Shown here in pieces: positions 1 through 10,417 of a stretch of DNA of 64,000 nt. A program made the position numbers and the translations under genes. Numbering within the stretch: the first letter of the stretch is position 1; each line of letters begins with the position of its first letter. A model generated the notes under the pieces. That model made no database searches. It was given only the letters and a program-made list of their open reading frames with translations, and was not told where the DNA came from. The stretch comes from Megaustenia siamemsis (lineage: Eukaryota > Mollusca > Gastropoda > Stylommatophora > Ariophantidae): the NCBI GenBank assembly GCA_032433765.1, contig JAVIAB010000092.1, positions 67,527,666 to 67,591,665 on the forward strand, in the 5' to 3' direction.

Positions 1-225
1 AATTTAGTAGATTCAAATTAATTATTAGGGTTTTCTCAACTGCATTAAAGTCTTTGGTTAATAAGTGGACACGTTGGTATTGTCTCGTAGGTCAAAATAT
101 AATGTTAGTAACTCATCCGGTATTGCCTCATAGGTCGAATATATTTTTAGTAACCTCTCGGGCATTGCGTCATAGGTCAAAATCTATTTTTAGTAACTTA
201 TCAGGTCAAAATCGAGATACATTAG
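1..225. other. AT-rich leader before the satellite block
   Basis: There is no gene. Three loosely similar segments of about 50-60 bases (near 60-115, 115-175 and 175-215) share the theme of an ATAGGTCAAAAT-like core followed by TTAGTAAC. They look like a third, very short and decayed tandem repeat upstream of the main arrays. Confidence 0.4.
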
Positions 226-1366
226 AGCTTGCCTACAGCCAGCAAGACACACTAGACAACACGCATACAGCCATCATGACACAGTAGACAACCCGCATGC
301 AGCCCTCATGACACACTCGAAAACCTACATACAGCCATCACGACACACTCGACAACCTACATATAGACATCACGACACACTAGACAACCTACATACACCC
401 CTCATGACACACTAGACAACCTACATACAGCCCTCATGACACACTCGACAACCTACACACAACCATCATGTCACACTAGACAACATACTTATAGCCCTCA
501 TGACACACTCGACAACCTACATACAGCCATCACGACACACTCGACAACCAACATACACCCATCATGGCACACTAGACAACATACTTCAAACAATAATGAC
601 AACCTACATACATCCCTCATGGCACAGTAGACAACCAGCATACAGCCCTCATAACACAGTAGTGAACCAGTATACAGCTATCACGACACACTAGACAACA
701 TACATATAGCCCTTATGACACACCAGACACCCTACATACAGACATCACGACACACTAGACAACTTGCATACAGACATCACGACACACTAGACAACTTGCA
801 TACAGACATCACGACACACTAGACAGCTTGCATACACCCCTCACGACACACTAGACAACTTGCATACACCTCTCACGACACACTAAACAACATACATACA
901 ACCATCATGACACACCAGTAAGTCTACATACAACCATCATGACACACTAGACACCCAGTATACAGCTATCAAGACACACTCGGCAACCTACATACATCCC
1001 TCGTGACACACTCGACAACCTACATACAGCCATCATGCCACACTAGACAACGTGCATAGAAACATCAAGACACATAATACAACCTGTATACAGACATCAC
1101 GACACATTAGATACCCTGTATACATCCATCAAGAAACACTAGACAACATACATACAGTCATCATGACACACTTGATTATACACAAACAGGCATCAAGACA
1201 CACTAGACAACCACAACCGGCATACAGCCCTCATGACACACTCGACAACCTGTATACAGCCATCACGACACACTAGACACCCTGCATTCATTCATCACGA
1301 TACAGTAGACAACCTCCATGCAGACCTCACGACACACTAGACAACCTTAAACACCCAGACATCATG
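226..1366. repeat. Degenerate tandem satellite, about 32-bp period
   Basis: About 35 imperfect units are built around GACACACTAGACAACCTACA, CATACAG and CATCA. The period is 32 bases where it is cleanest (about 740-830, three near-identical consecutive units). Elsewhere units differ at several positions (CTAG/CTCG, CAACCT/CAACTTG, ACAGCC/ACACCC/ACAGAC). Short open frames on either strand are only the repeat read in translation and are not genes. The array ends abruptly near 1366, where a second satellite starts. Confidence 0.9.
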
Positions 1367-1990
1367 ACAACGACATGACATACGTCTCTGGTACAATGAC
1401 ATGACATACGTGTCTGACACAATGACATGACATACGTGTCTGATACAACGACATGACATACGTGTCTGCTACAACGACATGACATACGTGTCTGATACAA
1501 TGACATGACATACGTCTCTGATACAACGACATGCCATACGTGTCTGATACAACGACATGACACCTGTGACTGGTACAACGACATGACATACGTGTCTGAT
1601 ACAACAACATGACACATGTGACTGGTACAATGACATGACATACGTGTCTGATACAACGACATGACACCTGTGACTTACAACAACATGACACCTGTGACTT
1701 ACAACAACATGACACTTGTGACTGCTACAACGACATGACACCTATGACTGCTACAATGACATAGCATGGAAACAGTTAACATCATGACATGACACCTGTG
1801 TCTCATACAACGACATGACATACGTGTCTGACACAACGATATTACACCTGTGACTAACGACATGACGTACGTGGCTGCTACAACGACATGACACCTATGA
1901 CTGCTACAAAGTAATGACATACGTGACTGCTACAACGACATGACACCTGTGACTGCTACAATGATATAGCATGGAAACAGTCAACAACAG
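1367..1990. repeat. Second tandem satellite, about 26-bp period
   Basis: About 23 units follow the pattern ACAACGACATGACATACGTG then TCTGAT. Two main variants alternate: ACATACGTGTCTGAT and ACACCTGTGACTGCT/GGT. The 26-base period is exact over about 1395-1560. A block that includes ATAGCATGGAAACAGT and AACATCATGACATGACA occurs near 1761 and again near 1968, so the array also has a higher-order unit of roughly 207 bases. The minus-strand open frames rich in Met-Ser-Cys-His-Val are repeat translations. Confidence 0.9.
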
Positions 1991-1996
1991 CATTAC

Positions 1997-2257
1997 ATGC
2001 CACCTGTATCTCATACAACGGGGGATTACGATAAAATCAGCTGTAAAGGGCTAAGCAAGCAACACAACAAATTAGATAAAGATATGTTTTTAGAGGTTCT
2101 CGCCACGCAAAAGGCCAAGGGTGGGAAAAATGTAGGTTTCAAAGTCTTAAATAATTCCATATTTTCCTACAGTCAAATAAGAAATGCTCTTTCCTATTTC
2201 CATATAAAAAGAAAGGCAGTTGATGATAATGTCTCAACTACACCTCAAGATATTTAA
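1997..2257 (+). CDS. Unidentified ORF, possible terminal coding fragment of a mobile element or gene
   Basis: The frame encodes 86 aa. The first dozen residues derive from the end of the 26-bp satellite, so the real coding part probably begins near 2026. It then reads as an ordinary protein: a basic, glycine-containing stretch (KGLSKQHNKLDKD, KAKGGKNVGF) followed by an aromatic-rich end (NSIFSYSQIRNALSYFHIKR) and a stop. There is no signal peptide, membrane segment or catalytic motif. A poly(A) signal cluster (AATAAAAGAATAAAA) lies about 200 bases downstream at 2460-2475, which fits the 3' end of a transcript. I half-recall similar C-termini in repetitive invertebrate predicted proteins but cannot name the family. 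It may be a last exon or a transposon-borne gene end. Function unknown. Confidence 0.35.
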   Translation: MPPVSHTTGDYDKISCKGLSKQHNKLDKDMFLEVLATQKAKGGKNVGFKVLNNSIFSYSQIRNALSYFHIKRKAVDDNVSTTPQDI

Positions 2258-2459
2258 CTCTTTACACTACCAGCTTAGACTAACCAGCAATCTCTAACAG
2301 TTTCACCCCTTATGATTCATTTATTACATAGAGCTAAGCAGACACCCAACTACGAAGTTATAAATAAATGTTATCCTTGTACTATATATTTAATCAGTGT
2401 ACTGAATATTTTTGTAATGTTATATAATATCCACTGTATGCTATATATATCTACTGAGA

Positions 2460-2476
2460 TAATAAAAGAATAAAAT
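2460..2476 (+). terminator. Candidate poly(A) signal cluster
   Basis: Two overlapping AATAAA hexamers (AATAAAAGAATAAAA) lie about 200 bases after the stop of the ORF ending at 2257, and a T/G-rich stretch follows near 2481-2500. The spacing suits a 3' UTR, but such hexamers are common by chance in AT-rich DNA. Confidence 0.35.
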
Positions 2477-2599
2477 ATATCTTTTGTTCTCTGTTTTAAA
2501 TTTAATGCTATTGTCTTTCATTGATGTTGTATAATCTACTAAACTGTCACTATGGATCAAATGCATCAAGAACTCCAAAGTCAGCACACACCAGACATA

Positions 2600-3335
2600 A
2601 ACAGGTCACTTCCGGGGTCACCGACACGAGAGGTCAACTTCCCGTCACGAGCGGTCATGGTTAACTCCCCCTGCCCCTCGAGTACTATAAATCTTTGTTA
2701 ATTTATGGGTCAAATGCGACTCATTGTATACTACTCACGTAATTTATAACTTTATCTCTGTCCTACTTCCCACCGCATCTATATTCCGCTTTATTTTTTT
2801 TTTCCGCTACGCATCTCTTGCGATTTTCCCTTCTCTCTATTCTCTCTTCAAACATCGATTTTTTCCCCAAATTCCAGCACTATTCCCCATTTTTCTGTCT
2901 TCCTCTCTCTCCTTCTCTCCCTCCTTCTTCTTCATCTTCTTTTCACTCTTCTCTCCCTCCTTCCCTTCTCAATGTTTTCTTTACCTCACTTTTTCACCAT
3001 CTCAATTATTTCTTTCTCTCTCTGACACACACTTTACATTCTTACCTCAACGCTTTTTTTTTTCTCATTCACTTTACACTAGCTTTCTATCCTCTTCAAT
3101 ATGACCTGTCCCAACTGCTGCCCTCGTCCATCCAACAACCCCTCTATTCCAGACACTCAGCGTAAAACTCTGCCATAAACTAGCTCCAACGCTGACAGCA
3201 GCAGTGGATGTGGATATTCTCGGCGCTAAGTGTCGCCATGTCCGCTAGTTTCACGACCGCCCAGAGGGTAGTGCTTGTATAAACATTTGGAGCTCATCAA
3301 GCCAGTCCCGAACAGTGGGGATGGGTGCGTAAGCA
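2600..3335 (+). promoter_or_regulatory. Possible promoter-like island followed by a pyrimidine tract
   Basis: 2600-2690 is unusually GC-rich for the window, with repeated GGTCA/CCGTCACGAG motifs, and ends in a TATA-like TACTATAAAT at about 2683-2692. A strand-biased C/T tract (about 2750-3100) follows, then a short ATG frame at 3101 (25 codons, MTCPNCCPRPSNN...). Another moderately GC-rich stretch (3180-3340) ends in a good donor-like AAGGTAAGC at 3333-3341. The order resembles promoter, leader and donor of a small first exon, or the control region of an unidentified element. Nothing confirms transcription. Confidence 0.2.
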
Positions 3336-3341
3336 AGGTAA

Positions 3342-3984
3342 GCTGAAAATGTTTCATATACATACAAGGGCATGGCCTCCCCTAACATCACTCCCAATTT
3401 CACTGGGCTGAAAGAAAGTGGAATGAAGAAATTTTAGGAAAATTCGAAGGATACTTGTTTTATTGACGAGACCTGAATACATACACATACACATTCATAC
3501 ATATACATATATACGTGCATGTACAACAAGCGAGAGAGGATCACAGGATAAAGGAAAATTGCTGCATGAAAGATATTTATGTTAAATTTTATAAGAAGCC
3601 TGCTTTTATAAGACACTTCCTGCATTTAATAGAAAACAAAGTCAATTACTTTAAATTTAAAAAATAGCAACACTAGTGTACAATTACCAACCCGTTGCAC
3701 ATACCAGAGGACTGACAATAAAAATATTTTATTTTAAAAAATTAAAATGAAGAGTAATAAATTGGTAAAAAGTGTAACAATATAAAATCTAAAGAAATAA
3801 TGCTCATTATAGCAAACGCTCTCTGGTTAGATTCTATTTCCTGATTAGTATCATGCAACATCTGCACTGCTACATATTTTAATGGGGAAACCCGTAAAAA
3901 GATAGTTAAGTTTAAAACGAAATGTTGAGTATGACAAATAATTATAAAAGATAAATATTGAATGCGTGCTCATGAAAACAAATT
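3342..3984. other. AT-rich stretch without recognisable genes
   Basis: Only short accidental frames and an (ATAC/ATAT)-rich patch at about 3476-3520 are seen. I recognise no repeat or coding similarity. Confidence 0.6.
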
Positions 3985-4310
3985 GAGGGACTGGTTGGTC
4001 TCGAGGCAAGACGTCGGCCTCGAGACAGAGAGGTTGTGGGTTCAAATCCCGGCTACACTGGTTGGAATTTTTATTTATAATTTATCTCTGCTGCAACCAC
4101 CCCTGGTCTCAGCAGCGAGGCCCGGCTTGAAACGTCACTTACTCATACACAGAAAAAAATATGAGTACCTCCGAAGTCGGAGTTATCTACCTGTGCGGCG
4201 AGGGACCCGTGTGCACACAGCTGCCAGGGAAAAACGGATTAACACGCAAAATTCAGTTCCTAGTCACTAGGGACTTCGTCAGAGGTCAAAGCTGCAAACG
4301 AAAACAAAGA
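3985..4310 (+). mobile_element. tRNA-derived SINE (second family), probable
   Basis: The head has a perfect tRNA internal promoter B box (GGTTCAAATCC, about 4039-4049). It is preceded by a stem-rich segment, CTCGAGGC...GCCTCGAG at about 3998-4023, that could replace a D arm/anticodon arm. The A box is poor, so a functional tRNA is unlikely. A body follows with short hairpins (CTCCGAAGTCGGAG at 4169-4182; CCTAGTCACTAGG at 4259-4271) and an A-rich end near 4290-4325. I found no second copy in the window and no clear target-site duplication, so the boundaries are approximate. Confidence 0.5.
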
Positions 4311-4319
4311 CAAATAGGA

Positions 4320-5215
4320 AAAACCCGTTGATTTTTCTATCGTTATCATACTTAACATTCTAGTTTAAATGTATTTTTTATTAAACGGGCTATACTTCTG
4401 ATGGTATATTATACATACAGCATAATTAAGTGCAGAATATCTCAATCAACTGCTTCATTTCAAAGAATAAAAAACCAATATTTTGCTAAATACATCTTTG
4501 ACAGTGGATGTAAAGACAAGGGTTTGTTTGTCTGTTTTATATAGAGCGAGTCTTGGCATATATAGAAGTTAAACAGAGACAACAAAACAACTGTCAAGAA
4601 ATTCCCTGCAGGTCACAGAAATATGGCACCCAAAAAAGAGTAACGAGAACGTGCTTAAAATCAGATAAGTTTATCACCAACATTGGGAAGACATAATGGT
4701 TACTTGACTCATGTTATGAGAAGGAAACAGCATAAATATATGGTGACGATAATTATTAAAAGATGAAGAGATAGAGGGAAACAGACAGAAAGTAATGATG
4801 GTCGTAAACAGTTAAAAATAATGCATGGTATGAAGTCAATAGTAAAAATTATAAACAACTGTGTCAGTATCTGATCTACATACACATAACTATCATCAGA
4901 TGAGAAAACAAGTTGCTGTCCCAGAGGAGATGACCTCAGCTCTTCTACTGCCGGAATCGGGCACAGATAATTAATTAACAGATAATTACATTCAAAGAGT
5001 TTCGTCAGAGATCGTTCACCCTCCTGTAAATCGAACAATGAACTGGAACTTTAGCGTTAAAGAACATGTTTTATCAGTGACATCAATGAATGAGCCTAAT
5101 GAGTCCCATGACTAGGATATTATAAAGAACTATCGTGCGAAGAGTGCGAAACAAAATCAGTCCAGAAATTAGTATTAAACAGAGTGGTTTCGTTGGAGGT
5201 AAAGGTACGAAAGTA
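4320..5215. other. AT-rich stretch without recognisable genes
   Basis: The longest frames (for example 109 aa on the minus strand at 4709-5038) have low-complexity composition and no recognisable motif. I see no repeat structure here. Confidence 0.5.
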
Positions 5216-5219
5216 GTGT

Positions 5220-5990
5220 ATTAACCACAAAAAAACATACTAGATTCGGGAGTCCCCTTCCTTCAGCTTCATGGAGTCTTTGGGGAGGTAAGGCCTCATG
5301 TATCCGTAGTGTTAGGGGAGACCACGGGAGCCGATTGGTATTGAATAATAACGAACCAAAACTAACAGATAAAAAAGAATAAAGGAGGCCGAACCAAAGC
5401 TGATTGCTTTATTGTATTTTTATTAATTGTATTGGATTCTTAGTGATTTAAGGGGGGCGGAAAGGAGCCGTTTGGTATGGGAAGTAAGGCTTCACGTATC
5501 TGTAGTTTTAGTGGAGCTAAAGCCTTGGGGCCGATTGGTATTGTTGAATAATAGTGAACCAAAACTCACTGATAATTCAGAATACAAATGGCCTACCAAA
5601 ACTGACCGACTGGTCTTTTTTTTTTTTAAATTGTATTTTAATGACTTTTAATATGATACTTTTAATGGAGTTTGTCTAGATGTAGGGGCGGAATGTCTGG
5701 CTTGTTGGGGTGGTAAAATGTGATAGCCGAACCAAAACTGACCGATTATTTTTTTAAACGTGTATTTTATTGGATTTAAATGGATTATGTGTGATTTTAG
5801 GGGTGAATGTGTATATACAGAGTGGTGGCAATGTGGTACAAAAACAAAACTGATCAAGAAAAAAACATTTGTTCATTTTATTGTATTTTAACTTTGGGAC
5901 GGATTGGTATATGAGGGGTCGTGGAGAGAATTGGGGAAAAGGTGGATGTAAGAATACCGACCAAAAACTGACCAATTAAAATAAAGACGG
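5220..5990 (+). repeat. Diverged tandem units around an AACCAAAACTGACCGAT motif
   Basis: The motif (G)AACCAAAACT-ACNGAT recurs at about 5354, 5393, 5556, 5595, 5730, 5838 and 5961. It is usually followed by TTTTATTGTATTTTAATT-like sequence and preceded by GGGGCGG...GGTATTG-like sequence. Units are roughly 120-200 bases long and heavily diverged, so this is an old tandem or an element rich in subterminal repeats. A related copy lies in inverse orientation at 7925-8050. Confidence 0.6.
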
Positions 5991-7920
5991 AGTTGAGGTT
6001 GGTATTGTAGTTAAATTAACGTAGACATTCGCAAAGGCATATAGCAAAATATTATTTTCCGCTGATTATATAGGATATATACAGAAACTATAAAAAGTTT
6101 TCACCGTTTTTTATTGCAGGTTAGTAGGTCATCAGCCAAATTTTCCGGCGAAAGGTTTATATAGGAAAATTTGAAGAAGAAAAAAATCAATAGACTGCCT
6201 CAAAGACATATAGTAAAATATTAATGTCCCCTTCATTATAAAAATTTGAAAAGTTGTCAGAGATAGCTGTTTTTGTCTAATAAATTTAGGTGTAATTCTG
6301 AACATGGGGATGGATTTAATCGGCGTCTTGTACTAATTCTGCAAGAGACTGATGCATTGTATCACTAGGTACGAAATGCATGGCATCTCATCTCTATATG
6401 AACGAAAAGGAAGTAGAAAAAAATTGAATATCTAACTGAAAAATAAGCATTTTAACAGCTGGTTTGGTCAAATTACCCACAATCAGATAAACAATCCATT
6501 ACATTTAATTTAAAATCAGTAAATATTACGTATTTTCTTTTTACATATGACATCAGCATCTACTGATACCGGCACGATGTCGGCATCGGTGACGATTTCA
6601 AATCCTCAGTGCCCCAAGTCAAAATAACCTTTGCATGGTTGAGGAGAACATTATCCTACGCTAGAACTAGGCTGCAGGAAATAATGTGACGGGTGAACAC
6701 AGATAAAGCCATTCACTAGTCAGAAATTAAGATCCATTCAAGTCAATTCCGGGTGACCTTCATGTGATAGGGGATAGTAATTGTCCTAACCTCCATTAAT
6801 AATGAACACATTTACGTCAAGTCCTGATAACCTTGCATATAATAACCCACCACTCACCAGTCAGAATTGGTAAATACCGTCTTTAACAAGTGCGCATTCT
6901 ACAGGAAAATAAAACCGGTAATACGTTAATACCCACGGCTATTGTCGGCTAATGCTCATTACAAACAAGGTCGAAAAAGCTAAAAGACAATACAAAGGTT
7001 TAATGCTCGACAGAAGAAAACTTGATAACGCTAATGTAAAACCCCCATCCTTATCGCAGTATTGACAATAATTTTGGGGGTAGAATTTGTGCAACCATTA
7101 TATGTATTTCTTAGCTTGAAAAATCAATCTAAAAACAAATAACAATTTAAATTATTACTTTATTTCATACTTTAATCTTAAGGGTAATTATAGGCTTCAA
7201 ACTATATTTTAATAATTCGATTATTATAACACTTTGTTTCTTTTTTACACACGAGGTATGGGGTCAATATTCCGTACACTCATCATAGAAACTCACTTTC
7301 CTTTCCTTATATTAAACGCAAAGTTCATTCCGATAATATATAGCGACCTTCCCATTATCTATCTAACCTCCTTTTATCGCTGTGTATGCTCTGTTATTCG
7401 TAACTTTTTATTCATAAATATATTATCAGTATATATTCATTGGTTTTTTTAAAAATTCATGTCTAACATTATATGTATCGAACGACATATACAATTGTTT
7501 AATACGTCATGGTATATACAAAAGAAATTAAATAAACCTCCCAGCTTACCGTTACATTTTTTCGCATTTCTTTCTTTGTATGTCTGTGTGTATCTGTGTG
7601 TCATAGTTTACCTACCCCATCTCAATTATAATACTTTTTCCCATCGGTGAGCTTCGCAATTCTCCGATCGTATCTTCTCTGTCTTTCATCTATTTTCTCT
7701 CTCTCTCTCTCTATCTTTCCACCAAAGTCCATTTTAAAAAAGCTTAATATTTTCCCTACATAAAACCTTTATGGAGTAAGGCAAATCTATCATGAAAAAA
7801 AAACATGTCATATGTTCTCTATATATCCTATATAACCAAGGGAAAATAATATGTTGTATTTTAAATTGTATGTCTTTATAGAATACCTATGCCAATTCAA
7901 CTACAATACCTACCTCATCC
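5991..7920. other. AT-rich spacer between inverted repeat units
   Basis: No gene was recognised. If 5870-5990 and 7925-8050 are ends of one element, this would be its interior, but no frame longer than about 70 codons and no transposase motif is seen. Confidence 0.4.
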
Positions 7921-7924
7921 CCAT

Positions 7925-8050
7925 ATTATTTCATTGGTCAGTTTTGGTTCGGTATTCTTACATCCACTTTGTTTCCCCTCCTCCCCACGACTCATATACC
8001 TTTCCGTCCCTAAAATCCTTGAAAATTCAATAAAATGCAATAAACACATA
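7925..8050 (-). repeat. Inverted copy of the 5870-5990 unit
   Basis: Read on the minus strand, this matches 5870-5990 over about 110 bases: a TTGTATTTT start, GGGACGG...GGTATATGAG, GTGGATGTAAGAATACCGA and the terminal ACCAAAACTGACCAAT. Identity is roughly three quarters by eye. It is either an inverted terminal repeat or an independent dispersed copy. Confidence 0.55.
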
Positions 8051-8111
8051 CCATAATAATATTTTCTCAAACTATTTTGGTTCGCCCACGTCAATTACAT
8101 CCACTTGTTGT

Positions 8112-8190
8112 AGATCTTTAGGATTTTCTGCCAGTAATACAGTATCATCAGCATATCTTAGGTTATTGATTATCTTTCCATTAATGTTTA

Positions 8191-8198
<8 letters not shown>
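8112..8198 (-). pseudogene. LINE C reverse transcriptase fragment (YADD motif)
   Basis: On the minus strand this short piece reads INGKIINNLRYADDTVLLAE and then NPKDLQ. It contains the YADD catalytic box of LINE reverse transcriptases and the typical residues on both sides. Nothing else of the element is seen. It abuts an (AT)n tract at about 8192, and a different LINE (B) begins after the next SINE. It is a dead fragment. Confidence 0.75.

Positions 8199-8237
<39 letters not shown>
8192..8237. repeat. (AT)n microsatellite, left half
   Basis: A pure (TA)n tract directly precedes a SINE. A matching tract resumes on the other side of the SINE (8505-8569), suggesting the SINE landed inside one microsatellite. 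Confidence 0.9.
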
Positions 8238-8242
<5 letters not shown>

Positions 8243-8502
8243 AAAAAAAAAAAGTAAAGTACCCCCGTCACGCCAAGTGGCGTATAGAGAAATATGGTGT
8301 TAGTGACCCTATATTTTACAGACCTTCAGCACATGATTTTTGGGGTAATGTGGTCAGTATTACGTCCGTGCTGCTTTACTTTCCCAGAAAAAAATCCGGT
8401 ACCCATTTAAGACTGGGTGAACCCGGAAGCCGTCGGTTGGGATCGAACCCTACCCCTTGTCCGTGGTAGTCCAGTTCACTAACCACTGAGCTATCTCGGC
8501 TC

Positions 8503-8504
<2 letters not shown>
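8238..8504 (-). mobile_element. tRNA-derived SINE, copy 1 (minus)
   Basis: This is a full-length copy of the dominant SINE. Read on the minus strand it starts with GGAGCC at 8504, has an A box-like TAGCTCAGTGG and a B box GGTTCGATCCC, and ends in GACGGGGGTACTTTAC plus an A/T tail. It is flanked on both sides by (AT)n, so the TSD cannot be resolved. Confidence 0.9.

Positions 8505-8569
<65 letters not shown>
8505..8569. repeat. (AT)n microsatellite, right half
   Basis: A pure dinucleotide tract of about 65 bases. See the left half at 8192-8237. Confidence 0.9.
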
Positions 8570-8573
<4 letters not shown>

Positions 8574-8629
8574 GAATATTTTCAGATCCAAAGGGACACC
8601 CCTGGGATAACAAGTACAGGTCAAGATAA

Positions 8630-9890
8630 TAAAAAAAACCTCAGGTATCCTGCTGAAACAGTCTTAATCGCTATGAGTGAAAATGAGTTGCATGAAATGT
8701 TAGACATTATAGTGAAGGAAAGCCTAAATAAAAGGACTCAGCCTCAATAGCAAAAAAGACAGAAGTAATGTAGCAACAAAGAAAAAGTCATCCCCACAAT
8801 AAAGACAAGTGGGGCAATATTAAATCAGATAAATGAATTCAAATACATGAAAACAATGTTAACCTCAGATGGTAGGATGTTCAACAGATGGGAAATGCAG
8901 AATACATCAGGTAAAAGCAGCTTAGGCATATAAAAAATATAGAAGATACTGTGCAATCTATTTTGGACAACAGAACAAAAAAATGAAAAGGGTTTTTATT
9001 TGTTATGTAGAACCAGTCTCAACATTTCCTTGTTGATTCATGGGCAATAGGAGAACAGACAAGAATAATCATTGAAGGCTGTAGAATTGTGGTTTTACAG
9101 AAGAATATTAAGAATACCATGGACAGCTAAGAAGAGAAATGAAAACATTCTGAAAATCTATCTATCTATCTATTGACCTTTCGAGCCGTAACCGGCCCAT
9201 AGGGCGTAGACCAAGATACACCTTCTCCTATATGAATTTTTGTTCTAGCAGTTTTCTTTTAAAGATATTTTATCAAATCTCGCCATCTGTCTCTGTTCTG
9301 TGCAAGCAGTTCTATCTCATTGAGGGAGCCGATTCCTGCTGCTCTTGCCTCTCTCATCAATGTTCTTCTCAGTGTCTCCCTGGGTCTTCCTCTTTTTCTT
9401 TTACCTGTTGTTTCCCATATGAGGGCTTGCTTTGCTATTCGATTATTATCTCTTCTCATCACATGTCCAACGTATGACCATCGTCTTTTCTTTATTACTG
9501 AAGATATTAGTGGTTGATTGGCGATTTCTCTAATTTCCTCGTTTGTTTTGAATTCGTTCCATTCTATACCAAGTATTTTCCTTAGACATTCTGAAAATGC
9601 CAAAGCAAAATGTGAGCTAATTTTCAATATTAGCAAGAAACAACCATAACTTCTGGCAATGAAATTAGAAGGGAACAGCTGGAATATATAGCAACAAGTG
9701 GAAAAATTGAGGGACGAAGAGATAGGAAGCAAAGAGAAAACATACCAGACAGCTTACAAGAATGGCTTAGCAGAAGGTCAACAACATAAACAATAAATAA
9801 CTGTCGAGATCGAGAGTTGTGGAGAGATATCATCACCTACGACAGCAGGTATGGTACTTGATGATGATTAGCAGAGTGGCCGAACGTTTA
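8630..9890 (+). mobile_element. LINE B relic, split by a LINE A insertion
   Basis: The plus strand carries decayed LINE reverse transcriptase C-terminal half. After a degenerate box region (AETVLIAMSENELHEMLD near 8655) comes the conserved INEFKYMKTMLTSDGRM segment near 8830. Next is FYRRILRIPWTAKKRNENIL near 9095-9155, then GHVMRR-like and GRxREK-like C-terminal remnants after 9599, ending at the GATGATGAT-type tail near 9870. Many stops and frameshifts make it non-functional. The LINE A copy at 9158-9585 sits between ...NENILK and its continuation. Other copies of this family are at 22500-22865, 43280-43850 and 55316-55670. Confidence 0.75.
9158..9585 (-). mobile_element. LINE A, 5'-truncated young copy (minus)
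   Basis: This is the reverse complement of the last ~425 bases of the LINE A copy at 17420-18628. It encodes the same C-terminus from CLRKILGIEWNEFKTNEE to the stop, then the same 3' UTR and a (TAGA)n tail (seen here as CTATCTATC at 9158). I saw about one base difference over more than 400. It is flanked by a perfect 13-bp TSD, ACATTCTGAAAAT, at 9145-9157 and 9586-9598. Strong 5' truncation plus a microsatellite tail is typical of target-primed reverse transcription. Confidence 0.92.
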
Positions 9891-10080
9891 CCTGAATACC
9901 CCAATTGTTTTAGAGATACTCAATTTCAGATTATCGGGTTATAAAAACCTTAAGGATATTATCCATATAACTGAAATTCTGCGTGAACCGACAAGCTGAC
10001 ACCATTTTCAGGAGGGTTACCAGCTTAATGGGTCGATATTTTGACTTCCGGGAATGTTATCTTCCGTCCTTAATAGAATT

Positions 10081-10115
10081 ATCCGTGTGTGTGTATGTGT
10101 GCGTGTGTGTGTGTC

Positions 10116-10150
<35 letters not shown>
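10081..10150. repeat. (GT)n then (AT)n microsatellite
   Basis: A GTGTGTGTGTATGTGTGCG-type run passes into (TA)n, directly in front of the left palindrome arm. Confidence 0.9.
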
Positions 10151-10155
<5 letters not shown>

Positions 10156-10417
10156 TTTACTCTACTCTATCCGTCTACTCGCATTCCTCGTAATGTCTTA
10201 TTTCGTCTTGATTCTATGCCATGCGAATGAATACGTTTTCTAACGGATCCTTATCTTTGTATATATATATGTATATATATATATATATAATAAAATAATA
10301 TATACATACAAAGATAAGGATCCGTTAGAAAACGTATTCATTCGCATGGCATAGAATCAAGACGAAATAAGACATTACGAGGAATGCGAGTAGACGGATA
10401 GAGTAGAGTAAAATCAT
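10151..10417. repeat. Perfect inverted repeat, 112-bp arms
   Basis: Left arm 10151-10262 and right arm 10306-10417 are exact reverse complements over 112 bases by direct reading. A 43-base AT-rich loop separates them, and an (AT)n run precedes the left arm. The arms contain no transposase and match nothing else in the window. A transcript would fold into a very long hairpin. Possible origins are a foldback element, a recent inverted duplication, a small-RNA locus or an assembly artefact. Confidence 0.95.

Noticed and set aside
226..1920. Several open frames of 60-117 codons in the satellites
   Set aside because: They are the 32- and 26-bp repeats read in translation; frames overlap on both strands and have repeat-periodic composition.
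2724..3165. Frames of 115-126 aa rich in Phe/Ser/Leu
   Set aside because: They come from a C/T-rich low-complexity tract, not from a protein-like sequence.
8376..8624. Minus-strand 82-aa frame across a SINE and (AT)n
   Set aside because: Reads through the SINE and the microsatellite; the same SINE-derived peptide appears at other SINE copies.
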